Shown here: positions 24,533 through 33,418 of the stretch, piece by piece
Position numbering within the stretch: the stretch's first letter is position 1
How the letters are laid out: each line of letters opens with the position of its first letter
DNA from: Chloroflexota bacterium
GTDB taxonomy: Bacteria > Chloroflexota > Anaerolineae > Promineifilales > Promineifilaceae
Assembly (NCBI GenBank): GCA_024277135.1
Contig: JAJRVV010000013.1
Location: 1 to 60,835 of the forward strand
Reading direction: 5' to 3'
DNA length: 60,835 bases
Position numbers and translations under genes: made by a program
Notes under the pieces: model-generated
Database searches by the model: none
What the model saw: the letters and a program-made list of their open reading frames with translations, nothing else
What the model was told of the DNA's origin: nothing

Positions 24533-25867
24533 ATGAGCACACATGAACCCACCCGTATTTTGATCGCGGGAGCCGCCGGACGCGACTTCCATGATTTCAA
24601 TACCTCTTTTCGCAACAATAAGAATTTTCGTGTAGTTGGTTTTACCGCGACCCAAATTCCCAACATTGACGGTCGTCGCTATCCGGCCGCGTTGGCCGGG
24701 GAACTGTATCCAGAAGGCATCCCCATCTATGCCGAAGAGCAGTTGGAGTCGCTGATTCAGGAAAAAAATATAGACGACGTTATCTTTTCCTACTCCGATG
24801 TCACCCACGAGTATGTGATGCATTTGGCCTCCCGAGTGCTGGCCGCCGGCGCCGGATTCCGCCTGCTCAACCCGCGCCAGACCATGCTGAAATCCAGCAA
24901 GCCAATTGTGTCCGTTTGCGCTGTCCGCACCGGCTGCGGCAAAAGCCAGACCTCCCGGCGCATCCTAGAAATCCTGCAAAACGAGTTGGGGTTTGAGCGG
25001 GTGGTGGCGGTGCGCCATCCCATGCCTTACGGTGATTTAGCCAAACAAGCGGTGCAGCGATTCGCTGCCTACGAAGATATGGACAGGCATGAATGTACCA
25101 TCGAGGAGCGTGAGGAATACGAGCCATACGTGGAGCGCGGCGCGGTCATTTACGCCGGGGTGGATTACGAGGCGATTTTGCGCCAGGCGGAACAAGAAGC
25201 GGACATCATCATTTGGGACGGGGGGAACAATGATTTGCCGTTCTACCTGTCAGATTTCCACATCGTACTGGTTGATCCCCATCGTCCCGGCCACGAATTG
25301 CGCTACCATCCGGGCGAAACCAATTTGCGTCTGGCGGCAGCGGTACTCATCAACAAGGTGGACACGGCCGATCATGCCAACATCGTCGCTGTCCAGCAAA
25401 ATGTGCGCGCCGTCAATCCTCAGGCGGCGATTGTCAAGGCGGCGTCGCCGATTTTTGTGGATGATCCGGCCGCGATCCGGGGCAAAAAAGTGTTGGTGGT
25501 GGAAGATGGCCCCACGCTGACGCATGGCGAAATGGCGTATGGCGCCGGCGTGGTGGCGGCCAACTATTTTGATGCGGCGGAAATCATTGACCCACGGCCG
25601 TATGCCGTCCGCTCTATCGCCGCCACCTACCAGAAGTACCCGACGACCGGGGCGGTGCTGCCGGCCATGGGGTACGGCGGCGACCAGATGGCTGACCTGG
25701 AAGAGACGATCAATCGCACCCCGGCCGATATGGTCATCATCGCTACCCCGATTGACCTGGGCAAAATCATCAACATTAAGCTCCCCAGCCAGCGGGTGCG
25801 GTACGAACTGCAAGAAATCGGTCAGCCCACGTTGACGGATTTGCTGCGCCAGCGGTTTGGTAAATAA
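24533..25867 (+). CDS. Cyclic 2,3-diphosphoglycerate synthetase-like P-loop protein
   Basis: A 444-aa protein matching the cyclic 2,3-diphosphoglycerate synthetase family, known from hyperthermophilic methanogens, where it closes 2,3-DPG into the cyclic osmolyte using ATP. Visible features: an N-terminal Rossmann-like part (RILIAGAAGRDFHDFNTSFR), a P-loop VCAVRTGCGKSQTSRRI near residue 130, IIWDGGNNDLPF as a Walker B-like segment, and a C-terminal part with PAMGYGGDQMADLEETI. The substrate in bacteria is unproven; a GTPase or amino-acid ligase role is possible. AGGAG lies ten bases upstream. It is followed by a nicotinate-phosphoribosyltransferase-like gene across a heptamer repeat. Confidence 0.78.
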   Translation: MSTHEPTRILIAGAAGRDFHDFNTSFRNNKNFRVVGFTATQIPNIDGRRYPAALAGELYPEGIPIYAEEQLESLIQEKNIDDVIFSYSDVTHEYVMHLASRVLAAGAGFRLLNPRQTMLKSSKPIVSVCAVRTGCGKSQTSRRILEILQNELGFERVVAVRHPMPYGDLAKQAVQRFAAYEDMDRHECTIEEREEYEPYVERGAVIYAGVDYEAILRQAEQEADIIIWDGGNNDLPFYLSDFHIVLVDPHRPGHELRYHPGETNLRLAAAVLINKVDTADHANIVAVQQNVRAVNPQAAIVKAASPIFVDDPAAIRGKKVLVVEDGPTLTHGEMAYGAGVVAANYFDAAEIIDPRPYAVRSIAATYQKYPTTGAVLPAMGYGGDQMADLEETINRTPADMVIIATPIDLGKIINIKLPSQRVRYELQEIGQPTLTDLLRQRFGK

Positions 25868-25868
25868 G

Positions 25869-25947
25869 CGGTATTCAGTATTCGGTAAGCAGTATTCAGT
25901 AATCAGTAAGCAGTAGGGCATGACTGAATACTGAACACTGAACACTG
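25869..25947. repeat. Heptamer-phase hairpin between the cDPG-synthetase-like and NAPRTase-like genes
   Basis: CAGTATT, CAGTAAT and CAGTAAG units every 7 bp on one arm, a GTAGGGCATG centre, and ACTGAATACTGAACACTGAAC on the other arm. It fills the gap from the stop codon to 8 bp before the GGAGG ribosome binding site. Confidence 0.8.
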
Positions 25948-25963
25948 CCCCCGGAGGTAAGCG

Positions 25964-27316
25964 ATGAGCCTTTTTAATGGAGAGCGACTGACAAACGAGG
26001 TGTTCAAGCTGGACATTGAGCGGATGCGGCGCGGGTGGTACTCAGACAAATACTTCGCCAACATTTTGCTGATGCTGCAAGGGGTCAGCCAAAACGGCGG
26101 CTACCAGGGGCAGTTTGCCCGCGACATTGGCCGCGATCCATTGGGGGTAAACGTGGGCGATGTGGCTGCGGAAGTGCAGTTTTTCACCCGGCGGCGGGGG
26201 CGGACGGTGGCAGTGGGGGTGGACAAATGTCTCGCCATGCTGCGCCATTGCACCGGCCATTTGGACAAAAACGGCGATTGGGTGGAGACGTGGCCCGATT
26301 TGCGGGTGACGGCCGTACACGATGGTTGTGTCACCCATTACCACGGCGATCCGACGCAAGTGCAGCCGGTGATCAAGGTGTACGGCCGTTACCGGGACTT
26401 TGCCCTGTTGGAAACGCCGATGTTGGGCATCCTCAGCCGCAGCAGCCGTATTGCCACCAACGTTTACAACGTGCTCAAAGCAGCCAAAGGGAAACCGGTG
26501 CTTTTCTTCCCGGCCCGGTTCGATTTGCACGAAGTGCAGGCGGCGGACGGGTATGCGTATGAGATTGCGGTAGCCCGTTTTAACCGGGATTATCAGGGGG
26601 CGTTACGGCCGTTTGTCTCCACCGACGCCCAAGGGGATTGGTGGGGCGGCGCTGGCGGCGGCACGGTGGCCCACGCCGCCATCGCCTGCTTTTTGGGCGA
26701 CACGGTGGCGGCGATGATGGCCTTCTCCCAATTCGCGCCGCCGGAAGCGCCGCGCATCGCGTTGGTGGATTTCAACAACGATTCGGTGCAAGACAGCCTG
26801 CGCGTGATGCAGGCCATGTTCAGCCGCCACATCGAGCTAGTTGAGGCGGGCGACGAAGCCGAGGCCCGCCGCTATGTCCTGGCCGGGGTGCGGTTGGACA
26901 CCAGCGGCAGTATGCGGGATGTCAACGTGCCGCCGCTGGGCGATCCGGCGCTGGATTTGGGGGTGACGCCCCGCCTCGTGTTCAACGTGCGCCAGGCGTT
27001 GAATGCTGCCTGGGAGAGCTGGAATTTGCCCGCCCGTCAGGCAGCGGCGGCGCAGCAATACTGCCGCCAGGTGCAAATTGTGGTGACGGGTGGGTTTAAT
27101 CCTGACAAAATCAGCCGATTTGAAAAGCTGAATGTGCCGGTGGACGTTTACGGCGTCGGCTCCTCCCTGTTCCGTAACGACAAGGCGACGAACAACGATT
27201 TCACGGCCGATGTGGTGCGAGTGAAGATTGATGGCGTCTGGCGGGAAATGGCCAAGATCGGCCGTCGGGCTTGTGACAATCCGGATTTGCAGCCGGTGGA
27301 TTTGGCCGGTTTGTAA
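25964..27316 (+). CDS. Nicotinate phosphoribosyltransferase family protein
   Basis: Member of the type II phosphoribosyltransferase fold used in NAD salvage (nicotinate + PRPP to nicotinate mononucleotide). The 450-aa protein shows the N-terminal SDKYFANILLMLQ, ETPMLGILSRSSRIATN, the PRPP-site region VDFNNDSVQDSLRVMQAMF, LDTSGSMRDVNVP and the C-terminal IVVTGGFNPDKISRFEK with VYGVGSSLFRND. Length fits NAPRTase. GGAGG lies eight bases before the ATG. Its pairing with the cDPG-synthetase-like gene suggests joint use of phosphorylated metabolites, but this is inference. Confidence 0.82.
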   Translation: MSLFNGERLTNEVFKLDIERMRRGWYSDKYFANILLMLQGVSQNGGYQGQFARDIGRDPLGVNVGDVAAEVQFFTRRRGRTVAVGVDKCLAMLRHCTGHLDKNGDWVETWPDLRVTAVHDGCVTHYHGDPTQVQPVIKVYGRYRDFALLETPMLGILSRSSRIATNVYNVLKAAKGKPVLFFPARFDLHEVQAADGYAYEIAVARFNRDYQGALRPFVSTDAQGDWWGGAGGGTVAHAAIACFLGDTVAAMMAFSQFAPPEAPRIALVDFNNDSVQDSLRVMQAMFSRHIELVEAGDEAEARRYVLAGVRLDTSGSMRDVNVPPLGDPALDLGVTPRLVFNVRQALNAAWESWNLPARQAAAAQQYCRQVQIVVTGGFNPDKISRFEKLNVPVDVYGVGSSLFRNDKATNNDFTADVVRVKIDGVWREMAKIGRRACDNPDLQPVDLAGL

Positions 27317-27409
27317 ATTCCCGTCTTATGTTTGTCTAACTTAATCGAGGTATCATTACGGCCGTTTTCCGACAAAAACCATCAAACCACTTTGGAAGAG
27401 GTATATCAC

Positions 27410-29314
27410 ATGACCACAGCAGAAAAGATTCCCAACGCTTATAACTTCAAGACCGAAGTTAAACAACTGCTCAACATCCTGGTGCATTCCTTGTACAAAG
27501 AACAGGATATTTTCCTGCGCGAATTGGTATCCAACGCCTCGGATGCGCTCACCCGGCTGCACTTTGAGACGCTGACAAACCGAGACATCTTCGACCCGGA
27601 TGCGGAATTGGCGATTTACATCGAAGCGCCGGAAGTTGAGGATGACCAACCGAAGCGAATCATCATCAAAGATACCGGCATCGGCATGACCAAAGATGAA
27701 CTGGTGACGAATTTGGGAACCATCGCCCAATCTGGCGCCCGCGAATTTTTGGCGAAGCTGGAGTCGGACGAAGAAATTGATCCCACCGATGTGATCGGCC
27801 AATTTGGCGTTGGCTTTTATTCGGTGTTCATGGTGGCCGACGAGGTGCGAGTGTTCTCGCGCAGCTACAAGAAACGGGCCAAAGCGGCCGTTTGGGTGTC
27901 GGATGGCAGTGAGCGGTTTACGGTGGAAACGGCCGAAAAACCAAATCGCGGCACTGAAATTCACGTCACCCTGAAAAAGGACGCCGAGGAATTTGCCAAC
28001 AGTTGGAAGCTGAAGCAAATCGTCAAAAAGTACTCCGATTTTGTGCGTTATCCCATTTATGTGGATGGGGAGCAGGCTAATGAACAAGAGTCGTTGTGGC
28101 GGAAACGGCCGTCCGATGTCACCGAAGAAGATTACAAAAAATTCTACCAGCAAATGACGATGGACTTTGAACCGCCCGTCGCCGCCATCCACTTTGCCGC
28201 CGATGCGCCGGTTAACGTCCGCGCCATGCTGTTCATCCCGGCCAAACGAGAGCCGGGCATATTGGCCGCCCGCAAAGAGCCGGGCGTCATGCTCTACTCC
28301 CACAACGTCCTCATCCAGGAGTATTGCACCGACCTGTTGCCTGACTGGCTCAATTTTGTGGATGGCGTGGTGGATTCTGAAGACTTGTCGCTCAATGTCA
28401 GCCGGGAGATGGTGCAAAACAACCGCATCGTGCAGCATCTAGCCAAAACCGTGCGCGGCCGGGTTCTGCGACAGATCAAACGGCTGGCCGAAAAAGAGCC
28501 GGAAAAATACGCTCAATTCTGGCAGGAATTCGGCCGGGTCTTCAAAGAGGGATTAGCCACCGATTTCACCGCCAAAGAAGAGATTATGCCTCTCTTGCGC
28601 TACCCATCCTCCAAATCGGATGGTAAACTGGTTTCGCTTGATACGTATCTGGAAAATATGGCTGAATCGCAAGAGGAAATTTTTTATGTGCTGGCCGACG
28701 ACGTGAAATCGGCCGGCCGCAGCCCGCACTTGGATCAGTTCAAGGAACGCGATCTGGAAGTGCTGTTGTGGGTGGACCCCCTAGACGCCTTCCTGGCGCC
28801 GATGTTGCCGGAATACAAAGGGAAAAAGTTGCGCAACATTGACGACGCCGGTTTGGAACTGCCCGATCAGCCGGAAACGGAAACGGACGATGACCAGAAG
28901 CCGGAACTGGCGGAGGCGGATTTCAACCGGTTTGTGGGTAAATGCGTCACCACATTGGGCGAGCGGGTGGTAGAAGTGCGCGAATCGAAGGTGCTGAAAA
29001 ACAGCCCGGTGCGTCTGGTGTCGCCCCGAGACGCCCAAAACCGGGAAATGGACCGGATTCAACGCTTTATGGACAAGGATTATCAGGCGCCGAAGCGGAT
29101 TTTGGAAGTTAACCGGCGGCATCCGCTGATTGCTGATCTGGCGCATCTGGTGACGAGTGAGCCGGATAACCCGTTGGTTCAATTGGGCATCGAGCAGTTG
29201 TATGAAAGCGCGTTGCTGCAAGAAGGGCTGCATCCCAATCCGGCGGACATGCTGCCCCGCATCCAGCAATTGCTGGAGATCGCCGCCGGGCAGGCAGTCA
29301 CAGAGCCATCTTAA
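27410..29314 (+). CDS. htpG: Chaperone protein HtpG (Hsp90)
   Basis: ATP-dependent cytosolic chaperone, 634 aa. The GHKL ATPase domain has FKTEVKQLLNILVHSLY, FLRELVSNASDALTRL, the Mg/ATP loop IIIKDTGIGMTKDELVTNLG, SGAREFLAKL and GQFGVGFYSVFMVAD; the middle domain has WRKRPSDVTEEDYKKFYQQ and LPDWLNFVDGVVDSEDLSLN; the C-terminal dimerisation domain lies after about residue 510. The ATG at 27410, eight bases after GGAAGAGG, is preferred to the in-frame start at 27332, which would add a non-conserved 26-residue leader. Monocistronic as far as seen. Confidence 0.95.
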   Translation: MTTAEKIPNAYNFKTEVKQLLNILVHSLYKEQDIFLRELVSNASDALTRLHFETLTNRDIFDPDAELAIYIEAPEVEDDQPKRIIIKDTGIGMTKDELVTNLGTIAQSGAREFLAKLESDEEIDPTDVIGQFGVGFYSVFMVADEVRVFSRSYKKRAKAAVWVSDGSERFTVETAEKPNRGTEIHVTLKKDAEEFANSWKLKQIVKKYSDFVRYPIYVDGEQANEQESLWRKRPSDVTEEDYKKFYQQMTMDFEPPVAAIHFAADAPVNVRAMLFIPAKREPGILAARKEPGVMLYSHNVLIQEYCTDLLPDWLNFVDGVVDSEDLSLNVSREMVQNNRIVQHLAKTVRGRVLRQIKRLAEKEPEKYAQFWQEFGRVFKEGLATDFTAKEEIMPLLRYPSSKSDGKLVSLDTYLENMAESQEEIFYVLADDVKSAGRSPHLDQFKERDLEVLLWVDPLDAFLAPMLPEYKGKKLRNIDDAGLELPDQPETETDDDQKPELAEADFNRFVGKCVTTLGERVVEVRESKVLKNSPVRLVSPRDAQNREMDRIQRFMDKDYQAPKRILEVNRRHPLIADLAHLVTSEPDNPLVQLGIEQLYESALLQEGLHPNPADMLPRIQQLLEIAAGQAVTEPS

Positions 29315-29329
29315 AATTTTGCCACAACC

Positions 29330-29357
29330 TTGATGCTGATTGATAAGGTGATAAAAT
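29330..29357 (+). promoter_or_regulatory. Probable purine operon promoter
   Basis: TTGATG at 29330-29335 and TAAAAT at 29352-29357 with 16-bp spacing, just after htpG. Transcription would start near 29364 and leave a leader of about 200 nt before purL. Confidence 0.45.
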
Positions 29358-29369
29358 CACGGCCGTTAT

Positions 29370-29544
29370 GGTGAGGAAGTTTATTTGGTACACTCAAACC
29401 GGCAAGGGAGGCGGCTTCTGATGTTCGCCCTTCTCTGGCCAAATGCGGGCTATTTGCACCCAGATGGGTTCTTAACTACCCCGCCTCATCCAAAAGAATA
29501 GCGATGATCGAAACTCCCGCTTACCCTCTCAGGTACGGGAGTTT
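29370..29544 (+). promoter_or_regulatory. Structured purL leader with terminal hairpin
   Basis: GGTGAGG (29370-29376) can pair with CCTCATC (29484-29490), closing a domain of about 120 nt that contains further stems (CAAAT/ATTTG, GGCG/CGCC). Then AAACTCCCG (29511-29519) pairs perfectly with CGGGAGTTT (29536-29544), 24 bp before the purL ATG; it lacks a clear T run. This is the arrangement of a riboswitch or attenuator, but no known purine, PRPP or ZTP class was recognised. Confidence 0.4.
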
Positions 29545-29568
29545 CTTCGTTACAGGAGACGTGTTTTG

Positions 29569-32500
29569 ATGTCGAACCAGGCCGTTCCCTCCATTCACCG
29601 CATCCTCGTTAGCCCGCGCCGAGAAAACGGCCGCCCCCACCTCCAAACCGCCCATCAACTCGGCATCACCAACCTCACTGCCTGCCGCGTCAGCCGCCTC
29701 ATCTTTCTGCAAGGCGACTTGACCGAAGCGGAGCTTCGACAAGTTACAGATACCCTCCTTGTTGATCCCGTGACCGAACAATCAACAATCAACAATCAAC
29801 AGTCAACAATCAACGATAAACAGCCGGCAGCTCCACAATTCATTATTGAAACTTCTCTCCATTCCGGCGTCACCGACCCGCCCGCCGAAAACATACTGCG
29901 CGCCGCCCGGCGGCTGGGTATCACCCGCTTGCAGGCGGCGGCCACCGGTTGGCACTTTGAACTGGCCGGGGATTTGAGCGAAAGTGACTTGCACCGGCTG
30001 GCGCGTGAGGTGTTCGCCAACCCGGTCATCCAGCACACGGCCGTCAACCATCCCATCGCGCCCCCCTTTCTTCCCGTCCAGCCCGTTGACGATACCGTAG
30101 AAACCATCCCCCTGCGCCATGCCGACGATGAAACGTTGACGGCCGTCAGCCGGCAGCGGCGATTAGCGTTGGATTTGGCCGAAATGCAGGCCATCCGCGC
30201 CTGGTTCCGCCGCGAAGGGCGCGATCCCAGTGACGTGGAACTGGAAACGCTGGCGCAGACGTGGAGCGAACATTGCGTCCACAAAACTTTCAAAGCCACG
30301 ATTGAGTACACCGGGCCGGACGGCAAACCCGAAACCATTCCCGGCCTGCTCGATACCTATATCCGTGCCGCCACCGAAAAAGTGGACAAGCCCTGGGTGT
30401 ACTCCGCCTTCGTGGACAACGCCGGTATCATCGCCTTTGACGAGCAGTTTGACCTCGCCTTCAAAGTAGAAACGCACAATCACCCCTCGGCGCTGGAGCC
30501 GTTCGGCGGCGCTAACACCGGCGTCGGCGGCGTGGTGCGCGATGTGCTGGGGGTCAGCGCCCGCCCCATCGCCAACACCGACATCCTCTGCTTCGGCCCG
30601 CCCGATTTGCCCGCCGAGCAACTGCCGCAGGGCGTCCTCCATCCGGCGCAGGTGGCGGACGGCGTGGTGCAGGGCATCGAGGATTACGGCAACAAGATGG
30701 GCATCCCTACCGTCAACGGCGCCGTCGTTTATCATCCCGGCTACACGGCCAACTCGCTGGTTTACTGCGGCTGCCTGGGCATTTTGCCCCGCGATGCTCA
30801 CCCCACCGAACCGCGAGCCGATGACCTGATCGTGGCCATTGGCGGCCGTACCGGGCGGGACGGCCTGCGCGGAGCCACTTTTTCCAGCATGGAGATGGAC
30901 GCAGCGACGGGCGAAATCGCGTGTACGGCCGTGCAAATCGGCCATCCCATCATGGAAAAGCAGGTGCAGGAGGCGATCTTGCGCGCCCGCGACGAAAAGC
31001 TGTACACGGCCGTCACCGACTGCGGCGCCGGCGGGTTCTCCTCGGCGGTAGGCGAGATGGCGGAAAAACTGGGCGCGCGCGTCCAACTTCAAGCCGTCAA
31101 ACTCAAATACCCCGGCCTGCGCCCCTGGGAAATCTGGCTTAGCGAGGCGCAGGAGCGGATGGCGCTGGCCGTGCCGCCGGACAATTGGCCCCGCTTGCAA
31201 GCCATCTGTGCCGGGCAGAATGTGGAGGCGGTTGAACTGGGTGTCTTCACCGGCGACGGCCGTCTGCGCATCTTCTACGGCGACAAACTGGCGGGCGACC
31301 TGGCGCTGGACTTTTTGCACGATGGGCTGCCGCCCCGCCTTTTGAAAGCGAGATGGGAGGGGAGAGACAGTAACCAGTATTCAGTAAATAGTAATCAGTA
31401 TTCGGCGGGTCGCGCGGGTGAGGCGTTGTTGGCGCTGTTGGCGCATCCAGATATTCGCAGCAAAGAGGCCATCATTCGCTGCTACGACCACGAGGTGCAG
31501 GGCGGCACGGCCGTCAAACCCCTCACTGGCGTCGCTAACCGCGGCCCCGGCGACGCGGCCGTCCTCGTCCCCCAACCGGCCCAAATCCAAAATCCAAAAT
31601 TCAAAATCCGCAATCAACGGGCTGTCGCCCTGGCCAACGGCATCCGCCCCCACTACACCGCCCTCGACCCGTACCGGATGGCGTGGGCAGCGGTGGATGA
31701 GGCGTTTCGCAACGTGACGGCCGTCGGCGCCGACCCGGATCAGGTGGCGCTGCTGGACAATTTCTGCTGGGGTAATCCCAATCTGCCCGACCGGCTGGGC
31801 GAGCTGGTGCGCTGCGCGCAGGGGTGTTACGATGCCGCCGTCGCCTACAACGCTCCCTTCATCTCCGGCAAGGACAGTTTGAACAACGAGTACACGGGGG
31901 GAGACGGCCGTAAACACGCCATCCCCGGCACGCTGCTCATCTCCGCCCTGGGTATTGTCCCCGATGTGAGCCAGACGGTGACGATGGATTGGAAGCAGGC
32001 GGGCAATCATATTTTCATCATCGGCGACACCTGGGCCGAACTGGGCGGCAGCCATTATCAGCAGATCGGCGGCAGCGTGCGCTCCCAGCACAACGCGGCT
32101 CCCCGTCCCGTCGAAAACGGGTTAGATCGGATGCGCGCCCTGCATCAGGCCATCCGCGCCGGGCTGGTGCAATCCTGCCATGACTGTTCCGAAGGCGGGC
32201 TGGCGGTGGCGCTGGCCGAGATGAGCCTGGCCGGCGGCCTCGGCGCGGAGATTCAGCTCAATCGCGTCCCCCGCCACGAATGGGCCGCCTACGCCGATGA
32301 CGAAGCCATCCTGTTCTCGGAAACGCTCTCCCGCTTCCTCGTCGAAGTGCGCCCAGAAGACGCCCCCCGCTTTGAGCAGATGATGGCCGGGCATCCCTAC
32401 AACTGCATCGGCGTCATCGGCGGCGGCCGGCTGCGGCTGGCGGCGATGAACCCGGCGGCGCGGGGGGCGTACTTGGTGGATGTGGCGGTAGCGGCGCTGG

Positions 32501-33402
32501 CGGCGGCTTTCAGTGGCCAGTGTTCAGTAAGCAGTGAGCAGTATTCAGTGATTGCTCAAAACCCAAAACTGAACACTGATTACCGAATACTGAACACTGG
32601 TAATCACCCCAAAGTTCTCATCTTGCATGCCAACGGCACAAACCGGGATCGAGATGCGGCGCTGGCGTGTGAATTGGCGGGGGGGCGGCCGGAGATCGTG
32701 CATGTGAACCAGCTTTTGGCCGGGGAACGGCGGCTGGCGGATTATGCCATGCTGGTCATTCCCGGCGGCTTTTCCTATGGCGATGATTTAGGGGCGGGGG
32801 CGCTGTGGGCGCAGGATTTGCAGTGGGGATTGGGGGAGGCTCTGCGCCGGTTTGTGGCGGACGGCCGTCCTGTTCTCGGCATCTGCAACGGCTTTCAGGC
32901 GTTGGTGAAGGCGGGCATCCTGCCCGGCCTGATCCAAAATCCAAAATCCAAAATCCAAAATGTGACGCTGACATTTAACGAGAACGGCCGTTTCGAGTGC
33001 CGCTGGGTCTGGCTGGAACCCGATCCGCAGAGCCAATGCCTCTTCACCGAAGGGCTGACCGGGCCGATTTACTGCCCGGTGGCGCACGGCGAAGGGCGGC
33101 TGGCGGCTCGGGATGAGGGGACGCTGGCCGCATTGCAGGTGGGGCGGCTCATTCCACTGAAATACAGTAACGAACAATCAACAACCAACAGCCAACAGTC
33201 AACGGTTAACTATCCCGCTAACCCTAACGGCTCGGTTCTTAACGCCGCCGCCTTGTGCAACCCGGCGGGGAATGTGCTGGGATTGATGCCCCATCCTGAA
33301 AACCACATCTTCCCCTGGCAGCACCCGCGCCACACGCGCGGTGAAGGGGGCGGGCTGGGGCTGAAGTTGTTCGAGAATGGGCTGAGGAATTGTAAATTGT
33401 GA
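29569..33402 (+). CDS. purL: Phosphoribosylformylglycinamidine synthase, PurS-PurL-PurQ type
   Basis: Fourth step of purine synthesis: FGAR + glutamine + ATP to FGAM. One 1277-residue chain carries two PurS-like repeats (about residues 5-70 and 88-155), the PurL linker and catalytic halves (ETLAQTWSEHCVHKTF; KVETHNHPSALEPFGGANTG; CGAGGFSSAVGEMAE; APFISGKDSLNNEY; CHDCSEGGLAVALAEM) and a C-terminal class I glutaminase with nucleophile Cys in GICNGFQALV and His in GLMPHPENH. Six heptamer arrays are embedded in frame and add Gln/Asn/Ser-rich insertions. The ATG at 29569 is chosen; TTG at 29566 is equally spaced from AGGAG. Confidence 0.95.
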   Translation: MSNQAVPSIHRILVSPRRENGRPHLQTAHQLGITNLTACRVSRLIFLQGDLTEAELRQVTDTLLVDPVTEQSTINNQQSTINDKQPAAPQFIIETSLHSGVTDPPAENILRAARRLGITRLQAAATGWHFELAGDLSESDLHRLAREVFANPVIQHTAVNHPIAPPFLPVQPVDDTVETIPLRHADDETLTAVSRQRRLALDLAEMQAIRAWFRREGRDPSDVELETLAQTWSEHCVHKTFKATIEYTGPDGKPETIPGLLDTYIRAATEKVDKPWVYSAFVDNAGIIAFDEQFDLAFKVETHNHPSALEPFGGANTGVGGVVRDVLGVSARPIANTDILCFGPPDLPAEQLPQGVLHPAQVADGVVQGIEDYGNKMGIPTVNGAVVYHPGYTANSLVYCGCLGILPRDAHPTEPRADDLIVAIGGRTGRDGLRGATFSSMEMDAATGEIACTAVQIGHPIMEKQVQEAILRARDEKLYTAVTDCGAGGFSSAVGEMAEKLGARVQLQAVKLKYPGLRPWEIWLSEAQERMALAVPPDNWPRLQAICAGQNVEAVELGVFTGDGRLRIFYGDKLAGDLALDFLHDGLPPRLLKARWEGRDSNQYSVNSNQYSAGRAGEALLALLAHPDIRSKEAIIRCYDHEVQGGTAVKPLTGVANRGPGDAAVLVPQPAQIQNPKFKIRNQRAVALANGIRPHYTALDPYRMAWAAVDEAFRNVTAVGADPDQVALLDNFCWGNPNLPDRLGELVRCAQGCYDAAVAYNAPFISGKDSLNNEYTGGDGRKHAIPGTLLISALGIVPDVSQTVTMDWKQAGNHIFIIGDTWAELGGSHYQQIGGSVRSQHNAAPRPVENGLDRMRALHQAIRAGLVQSCHDCSEGGLAVALAEMSLAGGLGAEIQLNRVPRHEWAAYADDEAILFSETLSRFLVEVRPEDAPRFEQMMAGHPYNCIGVIGGGRLRLAAMNPAARGAYLVDVAVAALAAAFSGQCSVSSEQYSVIAQNPKLNTDYRILNTGNHPKVLILHANGTNRDRDAALACELAGGRPEIVHVNQLLAGERRLADYAMLVIPGGFSYGDDLGAGALWAQDLQWGLGEALRRFVADGRPVLGICNGFQALVKAGILPGLIQNPKSKIQNVTLTFNENGRFECRWVWLEPDPQSQCLFTEGLTGPIYCPVAHGEGRLAARDEGTLAALQVGRLIPLKYSNEQSTTNSQQSTVNYPANPNGSVLNAAALCNPAGNVLGLMPHPENHIFPWQHPRHTRGEGGGLGLKLFENGLRNCKL
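29776..29823. repeat. In-frame heptamer array 1 in purL (CAATCAA)n
   Basis: CAATCAA, CAATCAA, CAATCAA, CAGTCAA, CAATCAA in a row, read as EQSTINNQQSTIND between the two PurS-like repeats. Confidence 0.85.
31367..31404. repeat. In-frame heptamer array 2 in purL
   Basis: CAGTAAC, CAGTATT, CAGTAAA, TAGTAAT, CAGTATT units read as SNQYSVNSNQYS, between the two PurL halves. Confidence 0.8.
31582..31620. repeat. In-frame heptamer array 3 in purL (CCAAAAT)n
   Basis: CCAAATC/CCAAAAT units read as QIQNPKFKIRNQ. The same unit recurs at 32932-32961. Confidence 0.8.
32510..32606. repeat. In-frame heptamer hairpin 4 in purL
   Basis: CAGTGTT, CAGTAAG, CAGTGAG, CAGTATT units and the complementary ACTGAACACTG units form a full hairpin of the intergenic type, yet stay in frame, exactly at the junction between the PurL and PurQ domains. 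Confidence 0.82.
32932..32961. repeat. In-frame heptamer array 5 in purL (CCAAAAT)n
   Basis: Four CCAAAAT-type units encode IQNPKSKIQN in the glutaminase domain, 50 bases after the codon of the nucleophile cysteine. Confidence 0.82.
33165..33223. repeat. In-frame heptamer array 6 in purL
   Basis: CAATCAA, CAACCAA, CAGCCAA, CAGTCAA, CGGTTAA units read as NEQSTTNSQQSTVN, in the glutaminase domain upstream of the catalytic His. Confidence 0.8.
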
Positions 33403-33418
33403 ATTTGAGGAGCGTTTT

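Noticed and set aside
27356..28438. A 360-codon minus-strand open frame opposite htpG
   Set aside because: It is an antisense shadow of conserved Hsp90 sequence, with no recognisable motif of its own; similar long antisense frames occur opposite purL (30163-31320) and the LysM gene (6660-7610).
29371..29385. RNase P RNA start (GAGGAAG)
   Set aside because: The remaining conserved RNase P elements are missing and the region is too short.
29478..29492. 3' half of a ZTP riboswitch (CCGCCT)
   Set aside because: Only six bases agree; the conserved 5' part with GACTGGC-like sequence is absent.
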